Source: Guyanagaster necrorhizus
Taxonomy: Eukaryota > Basidiomycota > Agaricomycetes > Agaricales > Physalacriaceae
Length of the DNA: 64,000 bases
Direction of reading: 5' to 3'
NCBI RefSeq assembly: GCF_019112545.1
Contig: NW_025064887.1
Span: 385,448 to 449,447, forward strand
The notes beneath the pieces are model-generated. The model did not search any database, was not told where the DNA came from, and was given only the letters and a program-made list of their open reading frames with translations. The position numbers and the translations under genes are program-made. Of the stretch, positions 25,500-37,351 are shown in pieces. Every line of letters begins with the position of its first letter. The first letter of the stretch is position 1.

Positions 25500-28202
25500 T
25501 TACTTGGGCGGTTCGGGAACGACTGGCGCATCCACAGGCACACCAGAGCCATTAAGCCTGGCAAAGAACGTATCCCACTGGCCTGTAATGTACCATGAGC
25601 ACTCAGATAGTGATGACGCCTTTAAATACTTTACCCCAATCGAACATCCCGCCTGGAATTCCTTCGAGTAGTCCAGTATCAGTCAACGCCATTTCCTGAA
25701 CCGTCCCGCTCATATCCAAGGAATTGATCACTTGGCTTAAGCCTCCCTTGGACACATAATTCATGGCAGGATTCACGTTGATACCTAGAGATCCAAAGTC
25801 GTTGGGCGCAGACGTGGTCACAAATGAGCTCATCTCCATCCCATTTTGGGTCGAAGACGCTGACGGCGAAGCGATAGGGTTCGATCCGTCCCTAGCGACA
25901 AACACGCCACCGCCGGGACGAGATGGATCAGGTTTGTAGTCGAGTCCTTCCGGCGCTTTCTTTCCCGTGACTCCTCCCGTGGGATTGAGGACTGGAGGAC
26001 CACCGACAGCAAGATCATCGCCTTGGGTTGCTTCGTACAAGAGACCGATAATTTCGGCGGTCTATATGTGTTGTAATCAGAACCTGTCGAAGAAGAGAAG
26101 AAAGAATGATTGAATTACCTTTCTCCTGGTACTCATATGATCGGGACTCAGGCTCGCCTCCCACCTCCGCACACAGTCCCTAAGCTTCCTCAGTTTTCCC
26201 ATTGCATCCCCGTCTCGCCTCCTTGCCCATGTGTGATATTGTACAAGGGCACAGCTAGTAGCACCATATGCTATTAGTAGCCAAACGTCGTACACGCCTT
26301 CATTCGCGTCCAGCCAGTCAATAGACTCTCCGGTGAGTGTAACAAGGGCACTCCATTGCTCGACAGTCAACCCGAACTTGAGATGTGACGGACAAGAATA
26401 CGAGATCCGCATAAAGACTCGCCAGAAAATCATGCAGACACATGTGTATAGAAGGTGAAGGATACCTGAACGAAGAAAGGAAATCAATGCTAGGCATATG
26501 GCAGATTATCATTGACTGACCAGATGTTAACGAGCTTGATTCTCCCCTGAATCTCAAACTTTCGGGAAGATTTGCTTTCCACGCCTCGATATCAGCCAAG
26601 AGTTTCTCGAGCATCTCATCAGTTGTGAAAGTCAATCCACTCGGGGTGTATATGGTCTTGAGGACTCGTCCAAGTACAACGCTGAGTCGAACGAGTTCAT
26701 CCATATACATATCACCCACGGAACCACCGCTCGGTAATCGTGCGTCGCAATCTTGGACATCAATCATATGCGGGTGTCCATAGGTTAGAGACAGCCATCC
26801 TGTTTAATATCAGGGCGAAGTCGAGTGATAAGGCCGAAAGTTACGTACTATCACTGATCACGCATGCACCCCAGAGTCTGCGTCGCAGTTCGATGTCTTG
26901 CATAACGGTCTCCGCGCGATGTAATCCGAGGTCTTGGGCCATACGTATCGCGCTTCCCAGACGAACCCACAATGCCGAGAGAGCATTAGGTACAAACTGT
27001 GAATGACAGTCACCAGTCATGCACAAAATGAGCAGACTCTGGACGTTGATGATTGAAGCGGTGGAGAGAACATCATCGGCTCTAATTAGAGCATTGACGG
27101 TGTATCGAATCGAATCGAAAACACCTTGGGGAACCTCTCTCCTCGCAGCAGCGACGAGGCACATGGAATAGAGGAGGATCGGCGGTGGCGGTGAAGAAGC
27201 AAGGAACTCTTTCTTTGTCACTACGGGCAGTAGCGGTGCCACATATTCGAAATACGCGTTGACAAGTTGCTGGATAAGGTCTGGCTCAATATGAGTGTCT
27301 TTGCCCGGGAGGGACCCGCCCCGAGGGTCGAGGGCGGGGGGCTTATGCTGAACGATAATCCTGTCGCCTGATTCACTGATTTCGAAGGTGTGCTGGTAAC
27401 GAAGATCGTATGATTCGTATGATCTTGGAGGCACGGTAGCTGTGGAATGAAGAAGATGGTTGACAGAGGTAGGACCTTGTTCAATTAGCATTCACCAGAA
27501 CAGGACAAAACTATACACACCGAAGACAGCAAGGTCTTTGCCCGCAGACGCGCCGGCCTTGTCCTTGTCCTGATGCTCGTCATCGGCGAGTTTTTTCTTC
27601 TTGAAACGCGTCTCGGTGATAGGTAAAAAGAAGGTGCACTCGAACCCGTACTGTTTGCAGTGCTGACAGATGACGGGCTCGCTATCGGCGAGGACATCGC
27701 AACGAATTTTGCGACTCCTGCAAGAATCGCAAGCACGGGCAGTTTTGGTGCGTTTTTTCATATCTACAGTCGAGGTGGGGCGTGCAGCGTCATCGTCGGT
27801 GTCATCATCCTTTCCGCCACGCTCCGGTTTGCGCTTGCGCTTGCCAGACGAGGAGGCAGACGGCTGATCTGCCGACTGGGGCGGCGGCGGCGGCTGTTGG
27901 TACATCACGACTGGCTGAACGGGATGCTGGCCGACGACTGGCTGTGGATATTGGCCATATTGGTAAGGATATGGGGGCATATGGTAAGGATAGGCATTGG
28001 GGGGCGGGGAGGTGTGATATTGAGGATAGGAAGAAGGATAGGACGCCGGGTTCATGATGAAGGGTGTCGGATAATGAGGTTGTTGCGGCGGGGGAGGTGC
28101 CGGCGTCGGCTGGGTCGAGCGTTTCTGCCGACCTTTTTTCGGGGCCTCCTTGGTCGGCTGTGGTGTCGGCGGCTCTGCAGGAGGGGATGGCATCCTACTC
28201 AT
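25500..28202 (-). CDS. Zn2Cys6 fungal transcription factor
   Basis: Nuclear DNA-binding regulator. The ATG at 28202 opens a long Pro/Gln/Tyr-rich N-terminus. Then come a basic KRKRKPERGG patch and the binuclear zinc cluster ARACDSCRSRKIRCDVLADS with VICQHCKQYGFEC (cysteines near 158, 161, 168, 179, 182 and 189). Next is the linker FFLPITETRFKKKK. The middle-homology (fungal_trans) region holds LIQQLVNAYFEYVAPLLPVV, LYSMCLVAAARREV, LCMTGDCHSQFVPNALSALW, AIRMAQDLGLHRAE and RRRLWGACVISD. Downstream is RWLSLTYGHPHMIDVQDCDA. The C-terminus is a conserved-looking MFDWG-QWDTFFARLNGS across the last intron. About 790 residues. Targets cannot be told from the sequence. Confidence 0.9.
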
Positions 28203-28639
28203 GCCTTATATACCCAATCCCGCTTATTCAGACTCTTTTTGACTTTGCCTCCGTGTCTCTCCTTTCGGCCTAGCTGGCCCCGGTCATCCTTATGCGTGTA
28301 CACGAGAAATAGCGGGCTTACCAGTTCTCTCGCTCGTGCTGGTCGTCCTACTGTCGCTGTATCGCGCTGTTGTCAACAATGGGCAGCACGAACCTCTGCC
28401 GGGTAGTTTTCAAACTCCGAAAAACTCCGACAGCCGCCTTGGTCCACCCCATGACTAATCCGCCTATTTCCATTTCGGCCCATCCCTGCCTTGGCGTTGT
28501 CCGGCAACGCTGCTTCAATCTTTCAAACCTCGTCCTTTCGTGCCGACGGCCTTTCCCACATACGCTGTATACCTCTCCTTGCAACTGTTGACCCGAATTT
28601 ACGCTGCGTTCCTTAGAAGCAGTGCGACCTCATGCTTGT

Positions 28640-29700
28640 GGAGTATCATCATTCAATATTTCCGTAAACAATATATCATGTCATCGTAAATTGTAAGAAG
28701 CGCGGCCATGCGCCTGAACGGATGTAAGCAAGAAATAATGACGCTAAAAAGCTAAGAATAAGCTAGGGCATTACCTTGGGTTTCGAGAGGGTAACCTGCG
28801 AACTGCATACTCCATCTTGGCATACATTATTCATCATTCACTGAGCCTCTGCCTCTTCCCTCAGGAGTCACTATCTACTCCTCGAATACTTCACATCTAC
28901 ATCCATTGAACGACTTGACTTATCTTCAGACGGACTATGAAGTCAGGTTTACGACATTATCTTCACACGACTGCTTAATCCGTCCACCATCATACCCACA
29001 GCTCCGGGTCCCCTTCCTTGCCTGCGCTCTACAATCGCGGCTCGCTATAATGCTGCCAACCTGTTCTACCTAATGTGCTTAATCAGACTTGATCCCCGCC
29101 ACACGTGTGACGCTAGCCTTAATATAGGTATTCTAGTAGTGCGCAGGAAAAGCATATGCGGCCAAGATAAATACTGCCTATTGCTTACAGTATTCATTCG
29201 TTATGCAGCCTTCCTGCAAGTTTCTTATATACATCCCCAGTATTCCTGCCCCCTAAAGCTTAAACACGGGCCCACTGCAGGAGCCGACCCACTGCTTTTC
29301 TCGGTGTCAGCCCCTGCCAGTACTGAAGGGCTCACAACGTTAAGGATTTTCCCGCCCCTCATTGTTCGTTCAGGATATGTTTGCGTCGATGTAGTTGTTG
29401 TCCACGATACTGACAGAAATCTCAGTCAGCAACGCGGACAACACACAGAAGCAAAACATCAGTTCAAAATAAGCATCGCGAAGGCGAAACTCTTTAGGTG
29501 ACACCGTGAAGGCCCACTTCATCCTAGTCCCTTTACGGCACGTGCGCTGCATCTGATGATTTTTGGACGCTCCATTAGTTGCAAAATGAATTTGACTGGC
29601 GTAATTGACGCCACGCTTCCGGATCTACTTTGGCCGATTCTACAGTCATGGGCTTGTACATGCTCCCAGGCGATGACAGGTTGGGCTTGAGACTATAAAA
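28640..29700 (-). pseudogene. Decayed partial tandem copy of the SAC2-like gene 3' end
   Basis: Bases 28649-29030 repeat, with many changes, the 3' flank and last exon of the phosphatase gene at about 29720-30080. Shared blocks include tgtaagaagcgcggc, aacggatgtaagcaa, taccttgggt, atattccatcttgg-like text, gcctcttccctcagga-like text, gcttaatccgt and tgcctgcgctct. A second matching patch at 29635-29680 (cagtcatgggcttgtacatg) corresponds to about 30204-30250. About 0.5 kb of unmatched DNA sits between the patches. Reading frames are broken and the catalytic part is absent, so this is a relic and not a gene. Confidence 0.7.
29060..29600. other. Unmatched segment interrupting the SAC2-like relic
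   Basis: This stretch separates the two recognisable patches of the duplicated 3' end. It holds a 142-codon plus-strand frame from 29073 (MCLIRLDPRHTCDA) with no recognised domain. I see no terminal inverted repeats or target-site copies that would mark a transposon. Confidence 0.35.
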
Positions 29701-29857
29701 CGACCTCATGTTTGCGGCACCATCATTCATTTTCTCGTAAACATGTCGTGACATCGTAAACTGTAAGAAGCGCGGCGAAATGCTTCAACGGATGTAAGCA
29801 ATGATGGCATGACCTAAGAATATACGGCAAATACCTTGGGTATTGAGGGGATACTAA

Positions 29858-32800
29858 CTAACCTCCCAGCCAGAGTAGCCTCTTTACCCCATATTCCATC
29901 TTGGTATACATACTCGTCATTCTCTGAGCCTCGGCGAGACTTACCACATCCCTTTCCCTCAGGAATCCATCATCCACTCCACTAACATCTTCACACGCCC
30001 GCTTAATCCGTTCAACCATCATATCGACAGCTTCGCGACAGTTCCCCGCTCTCTCGACCTCTTCACTGCCTGCGCTCTGTGACCGGGACCGGGTAGGATC
30101 GATAGGTAGCATCTTGAACGCCGCGAATGTTTTCTCTGCGGCATTAGCATGCCCATTCCTTAAAATTGAGTTTAGCGTGACCCGGTCTGCTCTGGTCGCT
30201 CCAACGGTCATGGACTTATACCTGCTCCCTGGCGGTTTGAGAGGCGAGGAATTGGTTAACAATTCCAACGAGTTCCTCATCGAGTAGCTCGTCACACGTG
30301 TGATCTCTCGACTACTCAGCCATTCGATCACAAACCCTGCGTTCTGCTCTGGATCCCTACTCGCTTCTTCTAATGGAGACAGTATGTAGGCACCTAAGAA
30401 AGGTGTCCATGTAATCAGTACACCGCACGATCACCGTGGAATCGCACTCGCCTTTTGTAATACCAATAATATCGCCCAATGGTACACGCGTATACCTCTT
30501 CACCTTCTGTAAGGTATAATCGTAGCTCTGCTCGGCCAAGTCAACAAATGCAGGTCGCCAAATGTAACAGCTCAACACTTACAATAATATAAATAGCTCT
30601 CGCAGTCTACACAGACCCTATCAGTACGAGAAATAAAACAGTTTGAAGGAAGAGACTAGCGAAAGCTCCACAAGCCTCCGAAAAAGAGAAGTTTGAAGAT
30701 TAACTCACTAAAAGTAACACCTTCTCTTCCCACTTATCTCCAACTTTTACGGCCATTCCCTCCGGAGCAAACATGGTCCATCCAACCAAGAACCTCTCGC
30801 CTTCTTCTAAAACCCTTGCTACACTGGTAGCTATGGCTTCTGCTCTGATCTTCGACAGCCGTATCAAGTCTCTGGGATCTGTTGATTGTAATTTCAATAA
30901 AAATTCGCTGAACACGCTAAGTGTTCGATGGCCAAGCATGAAATCGATCACAGCCTGGCAGAACCAGTCGCTGAATATAGAGGTGTACATGCTACAAGAA
31001 CCAAACGTGAGAATTAGAATAACGGAGACAGGAATCTAAAAGGATTACCGAGCCAAAGAATTCACACCGTCGTTGAGCAGCCCACTCAGATCACGTTTGC
31101 CAGTTCTATTCAATAGCAATCAACCACCGGAGACGGCAGGGCACCAAAGAAAGATATACCTTGTGAAGTCACCCTACCATCCCCGAAAAGCTTTAACAGT
31201 TGACATGACAAAGAATAGAACATTTACCTTCAACGCCGACGTACCCGCACTATTCATGAGGCACCTGTTAGCACAAGATCGCACCGAACCGTAAGATCGG
31301 ACTCACTAAGCGCGACTGATAGCATCTCCGTTGTTGGCCCAGACGTCATTAAACACTGCATCATTATCCCTCGTACCGCCCACCAACGCCACCGCCCTGA
31401 GCTGTGTCTGCAGCACATGACGAGCAAAGGCACTTTGGACTACATTCGTACGATCAAGGCAATCAACACAATTCACTCTGAAGACGCCTCTTTGCGAGGA
31501 GAGTACATTCGCGTCCGAAATCCACAGGAATCTGCCAGATTTGATGTCAGAAAGATAGGAGGAGAATTGAAACTGAATTCTCACCCCTGGTGCTCGAATA
31601 TTCTGTCCATCTTGTCGATGAGCTTCGATATATTCTCGTACCTATAGGCCAGATGACCAAGATTCATATACTGCGGAGGCCGTGTGCTTACTTCATTCCT
31701 TTAGTTTCGATATGAAAATCATACTCATGATACCTGCCCCACCATAAGCCGAAAGATCTCACAAGGTAAAGTGGTACGCACTGTACATCAGGTAACGCCA
31801 ACTCCGCCATAAAGTCTCTGTACCCCTGCGTAACGGCTGCTTCTTTACCATGCTGTTCCGCGAGGTTCACTGCTGTCTATTTGCAAACCTGTCAGAACAA
31901 AACTCTCATCAGTGAAGACATTGATATCCCTACGTGAGGCCCATAAAGAGGTACCGTTCTCCCAAAATGTCTCTTCATGGTATCGAGGTTCTGCTCATGC
32001 GTCCGGTCCGTAGCAAGTACAGGTGGAGGCTTCAAACCATACCCGGTTTGTGTCCAGTAAAGAGGTACTGTAAGATAGTTAACGTGGGAACAAACAGATG
32101 GGTGAGTAGACGGACTTGAGCCTCGAATTTGCACGTAGCTAAACGTATTCGTATGCCCTTCTCTCTACACAGTAGTTAAGTTTGAGCGTGACCAACGAAC
32201 GGGAGGCACACCTACCGCAACTCGCATTATCGTCTCGGTCTCCACGAAGTTAGCCACATGAGCTTCATCGTCTATTCCGCGCCGTTGGTATCTCAACCCC
32301 GCCCTGTCTCTTGACCGCCGGGATAGGAGGACATATTCAACAGGGACCGAATTCTCAGCACCATCTTCTGGTATATCAAATGTGGATATTTGGCAGTAAC
32401 CTTGCATGATAGGCAAGACATATGCGTGCAACTAGAATTAAAATAAATTCTACTTTGCATAGTAAATCAAGGCAGAGAGAAAGACGACGAACCCCAGCAT
32501 CGATAAGCGGCTTTGCCAACCACTCGTTCCACCAATACTTCCTATCCACTCTTCGCCAAAGCGGCAGCGTTGGATTTGGCTCAGACAAATTACCGGTATT
32601 GTCTAATTTATGAGAGGAGAAAACGTTGAGATCCGCGAGTAAGAATGTTTGTCTCTGGGTCTTGGCCATCAGATCGCGTTTATGTTGCATAGATCGTGTT
32701 ATGTCAAAATTGTATGCAAAGAACATCCCACCTTTCGTGAACTCCTTGACGCACTCTTTAATAATCTTTCCCTCCAGCTCCGAATGTCTTTCTTCCGGTG

Positions 32801-33812
32801 AGATGGGTTCAGGAGCCACGATACTAGTTAGCAGTTCTTCTGGATCCTTCCCTTCCAGAATATCTTTCTCGGCCTTGCCTCGCTCAGAATTTGGGGGTAA
32901 AACATTGTCGCTGGTCTGCTTCAAGTCATTTGCACCAGAAGATAATCTATTCCAAAACGATAGTCGCGAAGCCAGCACCTTGATTACAGGAGACACCGTA
33001 GATGACTCCGACGATATTGACGACGCGTCAGATGGAGAGCGCGGACGAGAGGCTGATGTATATTTGTCGGCGTTCGAATCAGAAACAGGTGTCGGTGCAA
33101 ATTGAATACGTGGGCTTGATTTAGGAATGGTAGGATCTGCGGATGAGGGTAACAAATCGCCTGTCGAATTGGTGGTGCACGAAGAGGAAATGGTATCCAG
33201 AGTACGGCTGGTCGGAAGATGGCCCAGATTTACACTTGATGCAAGCATTCTAATCCTTTCACGAGCTCCCTCTTCATGAAGAGGTATCGCCATGACGTCC
33301 TTGACACCATATATTGAATGGCTTTCCTCAAAAACTGTGAAGCATATTATGCAGCCATAAGCGAAGAATGAACGTGGCTTACGATTTCCAACGTCTGTCC
33401 TGGCGGTAATAACCAGTAGATACGATGCTGATCAATCGTAAGTGGAGTATTAGAGATGTAGAAAATGACACGCACATGAAAAAAGTTCAAGAATACCGAC
33501 AATACCGTAGACGATGATGTAGCCTTCCCACTCTCCAACGACAGACATCTCCTCAACTTTTCCGCCAAGACCCCAGGCAATTTTGGCGCCATGGACAGAG
33601 GACATCTCTGCACCGGATTCATATGGTCTCATCAACAGACCTTCCTTTGTCACCAGAAGCGCTACATGGTCATATGGGGCTGGATGAGGAACTGGTGGAA
33701 TGACATATTTTGGCTGCAAGTGAGGATGAGGCAAGGAGGTAGGGACTGCTGCTGGAAATGGTACAGAACTGGTATCTGAGGGCTTTGGTGACTTGCTGAA
33801 GAAACGTTTCAT
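29858..33812 (-). CDS. SAC2/INPP5F-like phosphoinositide phosphatase
   Basis: Removes phosphates from phosphoinositides on endomembranes. The ATG at 33812 starts MKRFFSKSPKPSDTSSV. The Sac N-domain has ALLVTKEGLLMRPYESGAEM and YIIVYGIVGILELFS. A long disordered insert precedes MFFAYNFDITRSMQHKRDL, WWNEWLAKPLIDAG, HAYVLPIMQGYCQIST and YVLLSRRSRDRAGLRYQRRG. Next come FVETETIMRV and TNTFSYVQIRGSSPLYWTQT-like text, joined across introns. The catalytic P-loop is RVNCVDCLDRTNVVQSAFA (C-x5-R). The C-terminal hSac2-type region holds IFSDWFCQAVIDFMLGHRTL, KVKRYTRVPLGDIIGITKG and MYTKMEYGVKRLLWLGG. The intron at 30394-30451 has a GC donor (gcgagt). Roughly 1,000 residues over many exons. A broken copy of its 3' end follows downstream. 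Confidence 0.88.
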
Positions 33813-34780
33813 CTCGCCTCGTCGTCGTGGTGGCGACGACGACGAGAAAGATAATCCCCCCTGAACGTCGCCTCACCAATTTGAGCAATAAATATTAATA
33901 ATTATTTTGACAAAAATTACTTATGTTTTTTTTTGGTTTTCAGCATTTGATTAACCGCAACAAGTAAGCTAACCACTAAGACGTGGTGGAGGTACAGGAT
34001 CTCAGGATCCTCTTTCCCTCTTGTTCCGGTCCCTCCGCTCTTCCTTCTGAGTTCCCCGGATGTTTTGGCGTGTAATGTGGAGTAGAGTAACGGACATGAA
34101 GGGTATTTTGCGCCCCCGTGGTGGGCTAATTGGTTAGTTTGATTCTGCGGTTGGCTAAAGCCTGAGGTGTTTTGCGAGCGTGTCTTGGGTGCTGGCTGTA
34201 TTGGACATGTTCCATGGTGTGGTGGGTGTGCGGCGGTTACCCATGCTCGTCTTCTTCCCACCACTCTATTTACTTATTTGTCCAGTTAGTTGTATGAGCT
34301 CCAGAAAACCAAATTCTATAGAAGAAAATAATCCCTTCTTCGGTGTCTTGAAATTGTTCACAAAACTGACAATCATAGGTCCAACGTTGACACCGAGGAA
34401 GCCAAACGCTTGTATAATGAAATGTTGTCATGACGGTCAAGACTCAAGCTCAAGTTCTACTCGGTATCTTCAACCTTAGAATTTGATGTCGAAATATTCC
34501 TGCGAATACCGATGAATATCTCTTCTCAAATAAAAACCAACATCACTGAAACTTGGCACGTCTGAAACAGTTGGCGAAGGCGTTGAACTTCAGCTTCATT
34601 ATTTACATACCCGTTCTATCACAATCATGGCCACCGTCGTCAAAAGACGCAGTGCAGAAGAGAGGCAGTGGAGGGGAGAGACGGAGAAATAATAGATGGG
34701 TATTATCTTCGATGCCAAATACAAAATTTCTCGGAAGTGCTATTTTTGGCCATCTTTGATTCATCTTCATTTCTGCAACC
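33813..34780. other. Divergent interval, SAC2-like gene / ADE2
   Basis: About 970 bases holding both promoters. Left part has an A/T-rich tract with a run of T (33928-33936). No gene is convincing. A plus-strand frame around 34553-34759 precedes ADE2 but has no recognisable content. Confidence 0.5.
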
Positions 34781-36720
34781 ATGTCAAAGAAAGTTGTTGG
34801 GATCCTTGGTGGGAGTAAGTCGTAGTATCAATTTGACGACACATTACTTATGATTCAACAGATTTCTCTGCAATCTCTAGAATAGTACCCTGAATATCTA
34901 TTTCGCTCAGGTGGAGGCCAGCTAGGTCGCATGCTAGCCGCGTCGGCGTCTCTTCTAAATATACCGGTGGTAATCCTCGACGTTGGAGAATCTGCACCTG
35001 CCAAGCAAGTTATCGCGCCCAGCGGTGATCTTTCCCATATCGACGGTTCATTCACGGATCCGAAAAAGATACGAGAATTGGCAGCGAAAGTTGATGTCCT
35101 GACGGTAGAAATCGAGCATGTTGATGTCGGTGCCTTGGAGGGTCTTGTTGCTGCGACCAATGGTCGTTTAACTATCCAACCTAGCCCACGAACGATTAGA
35201 ATAGTACAAGACAAGTTCCGTCAAAAAGAGCATCTCCGAGACTGTGGATCACCGGTATCTGCATTCAGAGAAGTTCAGTCATCTGTTGAAGCTATTGTTG
35301 CAGCTTCGATGGAGCTCGGCCTCCCTCTCATGCTAAAAAGTCGAACGCTAGCCTATGATGGTCGGGGAAACTATGTTCTGCGCAACTTGGCCGACGCAGA
35401 CGATGCTCTCGCCGTCCTTGGTGGCCGACCACTGTACGCAGAAAAGTGGGTTCCGTTCATTGAGGAGATCGCCGTTATGGTGGTACGGTCGGCGGATGGG
35501 ATGGTTCGGTCGTATCCTGCCGTAGAGACCGTTCACAAGGAGAACGTATGTCACCTGGTATTCGCACCTCTTCGCAGTCGGCATCCTGATCTCTCTTCGA
35601 GAGCTCGAAATATTGCTGAAGCTGCAGTGGCGACGTTTGAGGGCGCTGGTGTTTTTGGCGTCGAAATGTTCCTTATGGAAGATAGTAAGTACTCGTTTTA
35701 ATTTTTCAGAGCTCTCCTAATCTCATTTCGCAGATAATATATATGTTAACGAGATCGCTCCGCGGCCACACAATTCCGGCCATTATACCATAGAAGCCTG
35801 CGAAACGTCTCAATACGAGAACCATCTACGAAGTATTCTATCATTGCCGCTGGGATCGACAGACCTAAAAGTCCCCTCCGCCGCCATGTTAAATCTGATC
35901 GGTTCTTCCTCTTCCATGACCGGTATCACCTGCGTCACAGACGTTGCTCTAACAATCCCCGGTGCTTCTACTCATCTCTACGGTAAGGCAGAATGCCGGA
36001 AAGGCCGCAAAATGGGTCACATAACCATCGTGGCGGAGTCAGATGCGCACCTCCGTACCAAACTCCGGCCCTTACTTGAAGCCACCCCAGGAAGCACCCC
36101 CGAGGAACTCGACAAATACGCCCCCGTCCCCCCAAGTCCCGGGTCTGGCCACTCCAACAAAACCCCCCTCGTTGGAGTTATCATGGGCTCTGACTCAGAT
36201 CTACCAGTAATGCTTCCTGCCGCGCGTATCCTGGACAAGTTCAACATCCCTTACGAACTCACCATAGTCTCTGCGCATCGCACTCCAGACAGACTTGTAG
36301 AGTATGCCCGCTCGGCCTCGTCACGCGGTCTCCGCACCGTAATAGCTGGAGCAGGGGGTGCCGCCCATCTCCCCGGGATGGTCGCTGCTATAACTGCTCT
36401 ACCTGTCATAGGCGTGCCCGTCAAGGGCAGTTCACTTGATGGTGTTGACTCACTCCATAGTATCGTTCAAATGCCTGTAAGTTTCATCCTACCACATATC
36501 GATTGCCATCTCCCTCATGCACATTCAGCGAGGTATCCCGGTAGCGACTGTAGCCATCAACAACGGCATGAATGCTGGTTTACTCGCTGTGAGGATTCTC
36601 TCGGCCGGCCAGCCTCGTCTTATTCACGAGATGGACGCGTACCTTAACGGATTGGAGAAGGAGGTCCTTGGAAAAGTCGAGCGATTAGAAAACATAGGGT
36701 GGGAGGCGTACAAGCCATGA
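34781..36720 (+). CDS. ADE2: Phosphoribosylaminoimidazole carboxylase (fused PurK-PurE)
   Basis: Sixth step of purine synthesis, AIR to CAIR, cytosolic. Exon 1 gives [12 protein letters not shown] 96-base intron then leads to [20 protein letters not shown], the ATP-grasp (PurK) start. PurK marks: [77 protein letters not shown] and [20 protein letters not shown]. After a linker the PurE domain follows: [80 protein letters not shown] and [20 protein letters not shown]. It ends NIGWEAYKP. About 575 residues. Splicing as written puts an extra Ser-Gly pair into the first glycine loop (GGSGGQLG). Confidence 0.95.
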
Positions 36721-37351
36721 TGAAAGCCAAGACAAAGATTACATTTGCCATTGATCTAAGCTACAAATGTAGGGTAATTGAACACAAAGATCAGATCTCC
36801 TCGACGTCGAAGACAGGAGACAGAGAACAGAAACAGCGAAGCGTATATAAAGAGAGTAGTGTCCGGGGTAGGAGGTGCGAAGATCAGTGTGATAACATGA
36901 AATAGTAGACCTGTGACTAGTCCCTTACAATGAGACGCGTCGATATCTAACGAAACTTCTTCATTTGAGGGGTGTGTGATATACGGCTGAAGAACTTCAA
37001 CGACTAAGCATCAAATCGAAGACATGCAAATTGCCTTTGTTTGTCTGAGTGGGATGTCTTTGTAACCTACTAAACATCCTCAACTTCACGCTCAGTAGAG
37101 CCATAAACTGTTTTCATCGAGATGCTATCCTGTTACCAGCAGATTCAAAGGTCGACATTGAGTCCTCTTCTTTAGAAACTGATCCTGGCAACTAAAATTG
37201 CGGTAAACGGGCGGCCAGACACAGAATGATCAGTGAAGCTTGAAAACAGCCTAAGTAATATTTTTGACAGTAGATATTGAACAGGTCGCGGCCCGAGTCA
37301 AGGTGTCACAGAGGTAACGTCACTTGTGCTTTTACCATCTCATCCATTGTG
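36721..37351. other. Intergenic interval, ADE2 / palmitoyltransferase
   Basis: 3' flank of ADE2 and promoter of the next plus-strand gene. No gene or clear signal seen. The downstream frame is open upstream of its ATG only from a TTG, which was not used. Confidence 0.5.

Noticed and set aside
25880..25900. ggttcgatcc, resembling a tRNA B box
   Set aside because: It lies inside the coding sequence of the transcription factor, and no A box or acceptor stem pairs with it.
27660..28406. Long Arg-rich open frame on the plus strand (248 codons)
   Set aside because: It is the antisense shadow of the Pro/Gln-rich N-terminus of the Zn2Cys6 factor. That gene has the zinc cluster and proper introns.
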